Of a DNA stretch of 22,203 nucleotides, positions 7,257-13,757 are shown in pieces; positions within the stretch are counted from its first letter, which is position 1; each line of letters starts with the position of its first letter. The DNA is taken from positions 1-22,203 of the forward strand of contig MHRM01000014.1 of the NCBI GenBank assembly GCA_001822575.1. Reading direction: 5' to 3'. Under the pieces are notes generated by a model. That model saw only the letters and a program-made list of their open reading frames with translations. It was not told the origin of the DNA and did not search any database. This DNA is from Candidatus Taylorbacteria bacterium RIFCSPHIGHO2_02_FULL_44_12. GTDB taxonomy: Bacteria > Patescibacteriota > Minisyncoccia > Phycocordibacterales > PALSA-1337. The translations under genes were made by a program, and so were the position numbers.

Positions 7257-8861
7257 ATGAGCGATCTTATAATCCCAACTCTCTCTGTTGTAGTGATCAC
7301 AAATATTATTCTTGGACTTATTGCTGTTTCTCGTGGGATAAAGTCTTTCGCAGATATTATTTTTAGTTTCATCACACTTACTCTTGTAATTTGGAGTATT
7401 GCAATTATTGGTTTTTATTCAGCAAGTTACCAATCATTAACTAATTGGATATCCATAACCCATTCATCAGCTCTTTTTATCTCCTACTTTTTTTTAATTT
7501 TCTCTTTAAATTTCCCCCAAAAGATACCAAAAAGTAAGTGGGTAGTTATTATTGCTACAGTTTTGTTGATTTGCCTTACTTATTTTATATTCTTAAGTAA
7601 TTATATTATTGGAGATACTCATGGTATTACATATCAACTCGGAAGCGGATATGTTTATTACGCCGTCGTATTAACCTTATATTTTTTCGTAGGATTTATT
7701 TTCTTATTCGTACAACATAAGAAAACTAAGGATAGTGTTCAACAAAAACAAATTCAATATGTTCTCATGGGTTATTTAATCTCATCAATATTGGCAATTA
7801 TCCCAGATCTTATATTGCCATATTTTAAGATATACCAATACACATGGCTTGGTCCACTTTTTGCTTTTATTCTTATTGCGTCTTTGTTTATTGCTATGTT
7901 GAAATATAAACTATTTCAAATTAAAATCATATTAACTGAGGTTGTAAGTATAGTCATAATAATAGCTCTTTTAATGGAACTTTTCTTTGTAAGTTCTATT
8001 ACAGAGCTCTTTTTAAAAACCTTTGTTTTGATTATCATAACCTTTTTCAGTTACCTACTTATTCGAGGTGTTTATAGAGAAATTTCTCAACGCGAACGGA
8101 TCGAGAAATTGGCCATTGATTTGGAACAGGCAAATGTGAGGTTGACGGATTTGAATAAACAGAAGTCGGAGTTTGTGTCGTTTGCTACCCACCAGATACG
8201 GGCGCCGCTGACTGCTATGAAAGGTTATGCCTCGCTTATATTGGAGGGAGACATGGGAGAGATCGGGCCGGAGGCCCAAAAGGCCGTCTCTCGGATTTAC
8301 GAGTCTACAAACACTCTTACTTCTATCGTTGAGGACTATCTCAATGTTACCCGGATAGAACTCGGGACCATGAAATTTTCTTTTGAAATCGTTGATCTCA
8401 AGCTGATGGTTGAAGATGTTATTGATGAACTCAAACCTACCATTGTCAAATCAGAGCTAAAGTTTTCCTTCGATAATCATAACCCTTCCGCCGATTATCG
8501 GATCATGGCAGATCGAGACAAGCTCAAGCAGGTCGCGGTCAATCTTGTGGACAACGCTCTCAAATATACTACTAGCGGCTTTATTACTGTATCCTTGGCT
8601 TGTGATAGTTCCAAAAGATTGATCACCTTCGCCGTCAAGGACAGTGGAGTTGGTATATCACTAGAAACCATGCCACTATTATTCCGCAAATTCAGCCGAG
8701 CCGATAATGCCAACAAAGCCAACATCAAAGGCACTGGCTTGGGCTTGTATGTCGCTCGGGAGATCATCACTGCTCATCATGGTATTATTAGAGCCGAATC
8801 TCTCGGTGAGGGCAAGGGCGCCACATTCATCGTAGAACTAGAACCCTATGCCAAAGTATGA
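7257..8861 (+). CDS. 7TM sensor histidine kinase
   Basis: Complete membrane histidine kinase of 534 residues. Residues 1-275 hold about seven or eight membrane helices (7TM histidine-kinase sensor type). A short coiled coil follows (IEKLAIDLEQANVRLTDLNK), then the HisKA domain with phosphoacceptor H312 in ATHQIRAPL. The HATPase_c domain is intact: N-box NLVDNALKY (from N429), G1 DSGVGI, F-box LFRKFSRA, G2 GTGLGL. It would autophosphorylate on a membrane-borne or lipophilic signal and pass phosphate to a response regulator, none of which is encoded here. It is a paralogue of the ATPase-less protein at 4425-5675 and could form heterodimers with it. The first half is AT-rich and the cytoplasmic half has normal composition, with the switch near 8070. 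A HIT-family gene follows 6 bases after the stop. Confidence 0.94.
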   Translation: MSDLIIPTLSVVVITNIILGLIAVSRGIKSFADIIFSFITLTLVIWSIAIIGFYSASYQSLTNWISITHSSALFISYFFLIFSLNFPQKIPKSKWVVIIATVLLICLTYFIFLSNYIIGDTHGITYQLGSGYVYYAVVLTLYFFVGFIFLFVQHKKTKDSVQQKQIQYVLMGYLISSILAIIPDLILPYFKIYQYTWLGPLFAFILIASLFIAMLKYKLFQIKIILTEVVSIVIIIALLMELFFVSSITELFLKTFVLIIITFFSYLLIRGVYREISQRERIEKLAIDLEQANVRLTDLNKQKSEFVSFATHQIRAPLTAMKGYASLILEGDMGEIGPEAQKAVSRIYESTNTLTSIVEDYLNVTRIELGTMKFSFEIVDLKLMVEDVIDELKPTIVKSELKFSFDNHNPSADYRIMADRDKLKQVAVNLVDNALKYTTSGFITVSLACDSSKRLITFAVKDSGVGISLETMPLLFRKFSRADNANKANIKGTGLGLYVAREIITAHHGIIRAESLGEGKGATFIVELEPYAKV

Positions 8862-8867
8862 ATAAAA

Positions 8868-9275
8868 ATGGATTGCCTATTCTGTAAAATTATTGCCGGA
8901 AAAATTCAAGCCAACAAAGTTTGGGAAAATGACCAATTTCTTGTTTTTCCCACTATCAGTCCCATCAATCCTGGACATTTATTACTCATACCAAAAGAAC
9001 ATTATGAATATGTATACGACATTCCGGAGTTTCTATATAGCAAATTATTTTTATGCGCCAAGAATGTCGCGGTTATTCTCAAAAAAGCCACGGGGGCAAA
9101 AAGAATAGGGATGGCCATAGAAGGATTTGGAGTAGATCATGTCCATATACATCTCATACCGATCAATCATGTCAATGAAATAAACCCCCTGGCGGCAAAA
9201 AACGCTTCGGAAAAGGACTTGAGGGAGATTCAAGAGAGACTCGTCCCTTTTTTCGCTGGAATGAAGTCCGAATAA
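8868..9275 (+). CDS. HIT-family nucleotide hydrolase
   Basis: Small cytoplasmic protein of 135 residues in the histidine-triad superfamily. The HxHxH signature is HVHIHLIP (H91, H93, H95), and the N-terminal CLFCKIIAGKI with Cys3/Cys6 is typical of the HinT/Fhit branch (residues 1-12). Members hydrolyse nucleoside phosphoramidates or dinucleoside polyphosphates; the exact substrate is not readable. It starts 6 bases after the kinase stop and is probably co-transcribed with it. It ends 13 bases from the convergent yqeY gene. Base composition is similar to the flanking housekeeping genes and unlike the AT-rich island. Confidence 0.93.
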   Translation: MDCLFCKIIAGKIQANKVWENDQFLVFPTISPINPGHLLLIPKEHYEYVYDIPEFLYSKLFLCAKNVAVILKKATGAKRIGMAIEGFGVDHVHIHLIPINHVNEINPLAAKNASEKDLREIQERLVPFFAGMKSE

Positions 9276-9288
9276 AAAACAAGAGCGT

Positions 9289-9744
9289 CTACAATATCTC
9301 CTCCACCGCTTTTTTGACATCATTACCATCGGCCTTGCCGGAGAGTTCTTTGATGAGCATGCCGATTATTTTGCCGGAATTTTTTGGATCAAAAGAATCG
9401 TTGGACTTGAGAGTGGCGATTCGTTCGCGGACTATCAGGCGGACTTCTTGTAGAGATATCATAGCTGGCAGGAAGCTGGATAGTATGACCAGTTCGGATT
9501 GTTCTCTTTGGGCCAGATCTTCACGGCCGCCTTTCTGGAATTGCTCTATGGAATCCTTTCTTTGTTTTATGCTCCGCTTGATAAGTGGTGTGACTTTGTC
9601 GTCTGGCAGGAATTCTTGGGATGATCCCATAGCTATAAGTTCATTGAGGCAGAGAGCATTGAGTCCTCGCAATGCATCCAATCGCAAAGTGTCCTTTGCT
9701 CGCAGAGCTTCTTTGATCTGATTCTTTATAGTCTGATGGAGCAT
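9289..9744 (-). CDS. yqeY: YqeY/GatB-like domain protein
   Basis: Cytoplasmic helical protein of 151 residues matching the YqeY family, whose C-terminal half resembles the tRNA-binding tail domain of GatB. Recognisable stretches are LRLDALRGL near the N-terminus, QRKDSIEQFQKGGREDL in the middle, and the closing GKIIGMLIKELSGKADGNDVKKAV. Length matches the family (about 147-151). The precise role is not established; a link to tRNA-dependent amidation is assumed from the GatB similarity. The start is placed at ATG 9744 rather than the upstream TTG at 9756, because a TATAAT (9756-9761) overlaps the TTG. It is divergent from rmuC, with the two promoters packed into about 40 bases. Confidence 0.92.
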   Translation of the reverse strand: MLHQTIKNQIKEALRAKDTLRLDALRGLNALCLNELIAMGSSQEFLPDDKVTPLIKRSIKQRKDSIEQFQKGGREDLAQREQSELVILSSFLPAMISLQEVRLIVRERIATLKSNDSFDPKNSGKIIGMLIKELSGKADGNDVKKAVEEIL

Positions 9745-9755
9745 AAGTACAAGCA

Positions 9756-9778
9756 ATTATAGGCAATTCTGATACAAT
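9756..9778. promoter_or_regulatory. Divergent yqeY / rmuC promoters
   Basis: On the minus strand TATAAT (9756-9761) serves yqeY with 11 bases to its ATG. On the plus strand TG-A-TACAAT (9770-9778) serves rmuC with 6 bases to its ATG. Both spacings imply transcripts with almost no leader. No good -35 is seen for either; the rmuC site has the extended -10. Confidence 0.6.
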
Positions 9779-9784
9779 GTCAAA

Positions 9785-10888
9785 ATGCAGATAATCATTG
9801 CTATCTTAGCCATACTCGCTATTGCTGGAAATATCGTCATGGCATTCTTGCTTTATCGCAAAAACCAATCCTTCAAGACCGATGAAGTGGAAGGTCAGGG
9901 AGTCAAGCTTGTTTTGGAACAGATGAACAGCAATATGAATGAACTATCGCGGACTCTGGACAGGAAGGTTGGCGACTTGACTAGGACGGTTGACACCAAG
10001 ATTCACCAATCTTCAAAGTCCGTCCAGGATTCCATGCGGGCACAGCTTTCCGAATCATCAAATCTTATCCGTGAAGTTACTCGGGGCTTGACCAAGCTTG
10101 ATGAGACCAATAAACAAGTTGTCTCTTTTGCCGACCAACTCCAAAACCTTCAAGATATTTTGAAAAATCCCAAACACCGAGGTATCCTCGGTGAATATTA
10201 TTTGGAAACTCTACTCAAGAATGTTTTGGCTCCCGGCCAATATCAGATGCAATATGCTTTCAAGAATGGGGAAGTGGTGGACGCGGTTGTCTTTGTTAAG
10301 GAAAAAATTATACCGATAGATTCAAAATTTTCCTTGGAGAATTATAATAAACTGGCGGAAGAAAAAAATCCGGCCGAACGCGAAAAACTAGAACGATCTT
10401 TTGTTGGCGATCTCAAGACTCGGATTCAAGAAACCGCTAAATATGTTCGTCCCAACGAAGGAACGATGGATTTTGCTTTTATGTTTATCCCCCATGAAGC
10501 TATTTATTATGATCTTTTGGTCAATAAGATAGGGGCTAGCGCTGAAGAAACCGACAATCTAATCCAGCGGGCCGCGTCCAGATACAAAGTGATCATCGTT
10601 TCTCCCACTTCATTCCTGGCATATCTACAGACTGTTCTGCAAGGGCTCAAGGCCCTAGTCATAGAAGAGACAGCCAAGGATATCGTCAAGCGGGTAGTAG
10701 AGTTGGGCACTCATATCAAGCATTATGAAGAGTATCACCTCAAGCTCGGAGTATCGTTAGGCACTGTTATCAACCATTACAATTTCTCAAATAAAGAGCT
10801 AAAAAAAATAGACAAAGATGTTTTACGTATCACCGGCTCTGCTCCAGGCATAGAAATTATGGCGCTAGACAAGCCAGAGGAAGAATAA
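9785..10888 (+). CDS. rmuC: DNA recombination protein RmuC
   Basis: Protein of 367 residues. The N-terminal membrane helix (about 2-23, IIIAILAILAIAGNIVMAFLL) is followed by a long coiled coil (about 40-130) and the PD-(D/E)XK-like RmuC nuclease domain (about 135-330). That domain contains GILGEYYLETLL, VDAVVFVKEKIIPIDSKF and VSPTSFLAYLQTV, all characteristic of the family. RmuC limits inversions at short repeats and is thought to cut DNA structures at palindromes or inverted repeats; that is notable here, since several long palindromes occur within 8 kb. The promoter TGATACAAT 6 bases upstream sets the start and implies a leaderless mRNA. A small hairpin (10895-10912) and a large one (10916-11040) follow the stop. 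Confidence 0.95.
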   Translation: MQIIIAILAILAIAGNIVMAFLLYRKNQSFKTDEVEGQGVKLVLEQMNSNMNELSRTLDRKVGDLTRTVDTKIHQSSKSVQDSMRAQLSESSNLIREVTRGLTKLDETNKQVVSFADQLQNLQDILKNPKHRGILGEYYLETLLKNVLAPGQYQMQYAFKNGEVVDAVVFVKEKIIPIDSKFSLENYNKLAEEKNPAEREKLERSFVGDLKTRIQETAKYVRPNEGTMDFAFMFIPHEAIYYDLLVNKIGASAEETDNLIQRAASRYKVIIVSPTSFLAYLQTVLQGLKALVIEETAKDIVKRVVELGTHIKHYEEYHLKLGVSLGTVINHYNFSNKELKKIDKDVLRITGSAPGIEIMALDKPEEE

Positions 10889-10894
10889 TTAGGA

Positions 10895-10912
10895 AAGTCT
10901 GTCTTCAGACTT
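10895..10912 (+). repeat. Small hairpin after rmuC
   Basis: AAGTCTG and CAGACTT form a perfect 7-base-pair stem with a TCTT loop, 6 bases after the rmuC stop. There is no T-tract, so it is not a standard intrinsic terminator. It directly abuts the large hairpin element. Confidence 0.5.
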
Positions 10913-10915
10913 CAC

Positions 10916-11040
10916 CCCCAAAAAAACTCTCACATCCTTGCGGAGACATTGCCAGTGGCCTCATACCACAGAATCTATATTTTAGACCTAAATATTTGCA
11001 TCTAGATGAGTCTCCGTAAGGATGTGAGAGTTTCTTGGGG
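10916..11040 (+). repeat. Hairpin element copy 1 (conserved GGAGAC core)
   Basis: A roughly 125-base imperfect palindrome in the rmuC-rplU gap. Arms 10916-10947 and 11010-11040 pair along about 30 positions, with one G-U pair, one mismatch near the base (A-C) and one bulged A. Reading inward, the 5' arm is CCCC, seven A, a 15-base variable segment, then GGAGAC. The 62-base interior starts ATTGCCAGTGGCCT and contains TTTAGACCTAAATATTTGC, ending ATGA before GTCTCC. The core closely matches the copy at 16897-17024. It ends 5 bases before the -35 region of the rplU promoter. Confidence 0.85.
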
Positions 11041-11045
11041 AAGCA

Positions 11046-11073
11046 TTGCGTGACAATATCATTCATGTATAAT
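11046..11073 (+). promoter_or_regulatory. rplU promoter
   Basis: TTGCGT (11046-11051), 16-base spacer, perfect TATAAT (11068-11073), then 9 bases to the ATG at 11083. The expected transcript starts within a few bases of the ATG. This supports 11083 over the upstream in-frame TTG at 11035, which lies inside the hairpin. Confidence 0.65.
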
Positions 11074-11082
11074 CAAATCATT

Positions 11083-11400
11083 ATGGAATTTGCGGTTATT
11101 CAGACTGGTGGTAAACAATACACGGTCACCAAAGGCGATATGGTGACCATAGAGAAGCTTTCTGGCATTCACAAAAAAGGCGATGCTGTCGTTTTTGACA
11201 AAGTTCTCCTTTGGGACAATGGCAAAGATACCACTATCGGCACCCCCTATATACCAAATGCCACCGTCAAAGCCACAATTACCGATATTGGCCGCGGACC
11301 AAAAATAACCGTGGTTCACTACAAACAAAAAAGCCGTTATTTCAAGAAAAACACTCACCGCCAACCATTTTTCAAGGTTAAGATTGATTCATTGTCTTGA
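11083..11400 (+). CDS. rplU: 50S ribosomal protein L21
   Basis: Large-subunit ribosomal protein of 105 residues that binds 23S rRNA. The N-terminus MEFAVIQTGGKQYTVTKGD, the middle sequence KVLLW and the C-terminal KQKSRYFKKNTHRQPFFKV are diagnostic. Length is normal (about 103 in E. coli). The ORF can be extended upstream to 11035, but that would place the start within a hairpin and upstream of the TATAAT. In most bacteria rplU is followed directly by rpmA (L27); here rpmA is 5.8 kb away on the other strand. The 3' end overlaps the convergent recR gene by 12 bases. Confidence 0.96.
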   Translation: MEFAVIQTGGKQYTVTKGDMVTIEKLSGIHKKGDAVVFDKVLLWDNGKDTTIGTPYIPNATVKATITDIGRGPKITVVHYKQKSRYFKKNTHRQPFFKVKIDSLS

Positions 11401-12015
11401 AGATAGAGCATTCCGGATCGTTTCTTTGTCAGCGTATTCAAGTTCTGCTCCCGTGGAAAGACCTCGACCCAAGACGCTGATGGTTATCATCCTGCCCGCA
11501 GTTGTGGTCATTTTTTCCAGGGAATTTTTGACGATGTTGGCCGTGTGTTCGCCATCTGGGGTTGTGTTTAGAGAGAGTATGATTTCTTTCAAGTCTGATA
11601 AACTGGAGATATATTCTAGCAGTTTTCGTAAGCGGATCCGCTTTTCCGGTTCTTTGTCAAGAATTGGAACCGTGCCGCCCAAGATGAAATACAGACCACG
11701 ATAGGCTCCACTTTTTTCTATTGTTTCAAAATCCGAATCCCTAGCTGTGATCATCAAAGTTTGATGGTCACGAGATGGATTTTGGCAGATAGGGCAGGGA
11801 ATATCTTTGGCTTTTTTCTCTCCACTATCCATATACATCCGATTGCAGTTCGGACATTCAATGGCCAGATCTCTGACTTTTTTTAGGAGTTCCGCCAATT
11901 GATGGCTGAAAGAGGCTGGTTTATTCAAGATATAATGAGCAAAGCGGCGAGCTTGCCTAGGTCCGATGCCGGGGAAATGGGAAAATATTTCTTCCAAACG
12001 ATCCAGAGAGTCCAT
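11389..12015 (-). CDS. recR: Recombination protein RecR
   Basis: Cytoplasmic recombination mediator of 208 residues that works with RecF/RecO to load RecA at single-stranded gaps. Domains in order: an N-terminal helix-hairpin-helix (FPGIGPRQARRFA, about 14-26), a four-cysteine zinc finger (C54, C57, C74, C77), the Toprim domain beginning near LMITARDSDFETIEKSGAYRGLYFILGG (in two stretches), and the C-terminal GAELEYADKETIRNAL. Length is normal (about 200). RecR usually has PVGGELEYAD; here it reads LSTGAELEYAD, a conservative variant. Transcribed toward rplU, overlapping it by 12 bases; the dnaB 3' end lies 34 bases upstream. No strong -10 is seen (TAACTT, 6 bases before the ATG, is weak). 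Confidence 0.96.
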   Translation of the reverse strand: MDSLDRLEEIFSHFPGIGPRQARRFAHYILNKPASFSHQLAELLKKVRDLAIECPNCNRMYMDSGEKKAKDIPCPICQNPSRDHQTLMITARDSDFETIEKSGAYRGLYFILGGTVPILDKEPEKRIRLRKLLEYISSLSDLKEIILSLNTTPDGEHTANIVKNSLEKMTTTAGRMITISVLGRGLSTGAELEYADKETIRNALSSRQ

Positions 12016-12049
12016 AATGTCAAGTTAATGATCTGATATTGGTATTATT

Positions 12050-13429
12050 TCAACTCTTCTCAAAATCACCAAATTCACCTTTGTCCATGCTCAAGAAAGT
12101 GGCCTTTTTGGTATCAAAGAATAGCTTGGCTGTGCCAGTCGGGCCGTTGCGGTGTTTTTCTATCAGGATTTCGGCTTCTTGTTTGCGGCCGCCCAATTCC
12201 TGGTCAGATTCACGATGAATGAACATCACCAGATCGGCATCTTGTTCTATCGATCCAGAATCCCGCAGATCGGAAAGCCGTGGTTTGCCGCCGCGTTGTT
12301 CCACGGCTCGGGACAATTGTGATAAGGCTAGGACCGGTATTTCCAACTCCCGGGCTAGATTTTTTAGGGAGCGGGAAATCTCGGTGATCTGTTGGACCAA
12401 GTTGTCGTTGTTCCTGGTAGTGGTCGGTAGCATCAGTTGGAGATAGTCAACCACGATCAGACCAAGACCCTTTTCGTTTTTCAGTCTTCTGGCCACAGCT
12501 CGCATTTTGAGGATATTGTTTCCAGGTTGATCGTCTATGAATATAGGGGCTTCCGACAAACGACCAATAGCGTCGCCAATGGCCTTAAAATCGTTCTCCA
12601 CTGAAAGATTATGACCAGTCCGTATCTTCCAGGCATCCACCTGGGACTCCGCCGCCAGCATCCGATCTACTAGCTGTTGGGAGCTCATTTCCAAGGAAAA
12701 TATAGCTACCGGCACTTTGTGATTAATGGCAGTTTTTCTGACCATATCCAGAGCTAGGGCAGTTTTGCCCATAGATGGGCGTCCTGCCAGGATGATCAGA
12801 TCGGATTTTTGAAAGCCAGCAATCTTATTATCTAATTCAACAAAACCGGTTGGGACACCGCGGAGCTCGTTGCGGGTCTTATGTAGATGGTCAAGGCGTT
12901 CCCAAGCTTCGTGTAAGGTGTCTTTGAGGGCTATGAATTTGTTGGAGCCACTTTTGTTGGTCACAGCATACAAAGCCTTTTCAGATTTTTCTAGAATATC
13001 GTGAATATCAGCTTCTTCGTCGTAGCCCAGACCAGTGATGTTTTCGGCTGCCCGCAAAAGTTCGCGCATAATATGTTTTTTGGAGACGATAGAAGCATAG
13101 TGCTCGGCGTTTGTTGAAGAGGGAACAGTATTGATCAATTCGGTCAGATAGGTCATGCCGCCGATCTGTTCCAAGAGATTTTTTTCTTTGAGACGGGCCG
13201 AGAGTGACAAAAGATCAATAGGTGAAGTTTTGCTATGAAGTTCAAATAAGACGATCCAAATACTTTTGTGCTCGGTGGCATAGAATGATTGCTCACTGAC
13301 CATGTCAATGATGTCATGCATCACTTCTGATCTAATCATAACCGAACCTAGAAGGGCTTTTTCGGCCTCAATACTGTGTGGTGGTATTTTGAGGTCTTTG
13401 GTTTTGTAATAAGGGGAGGTTGTATTCAC
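12050..13429 (-). CDS. dnaB: Replicative DNA helicase DnaB
   Basis: Hexameric helicase that unwinds DNA at the replication fork, 459 residues with the start used here. The N-terminal DnaB_N domain (about 10-120, from IPPHSIEAEKALLG) is followed by a linker and the RecA-like ATPase domain. Walker A is GRPSMGKT (about 216-223), followed by IFSLEMSSQQLVDRML, then Walker B region LIVVDYLQLM, then SRSLKNLARELEIPVLALSQL and the LRDSGSIEQDADLVMF arginine-finger region. No intein is present. The frame is open to 13495, but a TG-G-TACAAT promoter (13437-13445) lies 7 bases before a GTG at 13429, so that GTG is the likely start and the upstream 22 codons are untranslated. Confidence 0.95.
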   Translation of the reverse strand: MNTTSPYYKTKDLKIPPHSIEAEKALLGSVMIRSEVMHDIIDMVSEQSFYATEHKSIWIVLFELHSKTSPIDLLSLSARLKEKNLLEQIGGMTYLTELINTVPSSTNAEHYASIVSKKHIMRELLRAAENITGLGYDEEADIHDILEKSEKALYAVTNKSGSNKFIALKDTLHEAWERLDHLHKTRNELRGVPTGFVELDNKIAGFQKSDLIILAGRPSMGKTALALDMVRKTAINHKVPVAIFSLEMSSQQLVDRMLAAESQVDAWKIRTGHNLSVENDFKAIGDAIGRLSEAPIFIDDQPGNNILKMRAVARRLKNEKGLGLIVVDYLQLMLPTTTRNNDNLVQQITEISRSLKNLARELEIPVLALSQLSRAVEQRGGKPRLSDLRDSGSIEQDADLVMFIHRESDQELGGRKQEAEILIEKHRNGPTGTAKLFFDTKKATFLSMDKGEFGDFEKS

Positions 13430-13436
13430 AATTGCT

Positions 13437-13445
13437 ATTGTACCA
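13437..13445 (-). promoter_or_regulatory. Extended -10 promoter of dnaB
   Basis: On the minus strand TG-G-TACAAT, followed by 7 bases and the GTG start codon. It is the same arrangement seen before rmuC, gltX and the truncated kinase, and it decides the dnaB start. Confidence 0.7.
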
Positions 13446-13565
13446 TGGCAACAATTTTTGGCGGATATTTGGATTCGTGAATAACCTGTGCACAATAATT
13501 TATTAAATTTTTAGGTCAATTTATTCGGGATTTTAATAATTATTCACTATTATTTTATCTCACAA

Positions 13566-13574
13566 TGTTACATT
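13566..13574 (+). promoter_or_regulatory. Extended -10 promoter of the 58-residue gene
   Basis: TG-T-TACATT with 6 bases to the ATG at 13581. TACATT matches four of six consensus bases and has the TG extension. Confidence 0.5.
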
Positions 13575-13580
13575 CATATG

Positions 13581-13757
13581 ATGAAACTAGACCCCAAAGA
13601 TTTTGAGGCGCTAGAGCGGCTGATATATTCATGCGGCGATGATATTGCTGTAGCCATTGCCCGGAGTTTTGGACGGCTGGAAGATCGGGTTGATATTATG
13701 GAGTCGCGTATTCAGGCGCGATTGGGTGAAGTTGAGAATATTGTCAGACTGCTATGA
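13581..13757 (+). CDS. Small hypothetical protein, helical, 58 residues
   Basis: A small gene on the plus strand between the divergent dnaB promoter and the cysS 3' end. The product starts MKLDPKDFEALERLIYSCGD and ends in a heptad-like, charged helix (RLEDRVDIMESRIQARLGEV). The pattern suggests an alpha-helical, possibly dimeric cytoplasmic protein with a C-terminal coiled coil. The 5' two-thirds do not overlap another gene, codon use resembles neighbouring genes, and an extended -10 sits 6 bases upstream. It overlaps the convergent cysS gene by 14 bases. An ATG at 13578 is a possible alternative start. Family not recognised; similar short coiled-coil proteins of unknown function are common in Parcubacteria genomes. 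Confidence 0.72.
   Translation: MKLDPKDFEALERLIYSCGDDIAVAIARSFGRLEDRVDIMESRIQARLGEVENIVRLL

Larger units (their letters stand above)
4880..8070. other. AT-rich island between two kinase cytoplasmic domains
   Basis: Hand counts on single 60-base lines give 12/60 G+C (6241), 16/60 (6601), 18/60 (4921) and 15/60 (7981), against 31/60 (4801) and 25/60 (10261). Both edges fall inside the kinase genes, at the codons for the last membrane helix just before the QREKIE / QRERIE linker. The island therefore covers both sensor domains, the methyltransferase and the LuxI-like gene, while both kinase cytoplasmic domains have normal composition. Hydrophobic residues favour AT-rich codons, but this does not explain the two soluble proteins. 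It may be transferred or exchanged DNA (inference). Confidence 0.65.

Noticed and set aside
8495..8770. 91-residue minus-strand frame in the kinase ATPase domain
   Set aside because: Antisense shadow of conserved catalytic motifs.
10942..11015. Hammerhead ribozyme in the hairpin cores (GATGAGTCTCC resembles CTGATGAG)
   Set aside because: The C and U of CUGAUGA are replaced, the required GAAA is missing in copy 1 and in the wrong order in copy 2, and copy 3 lacks the segment.
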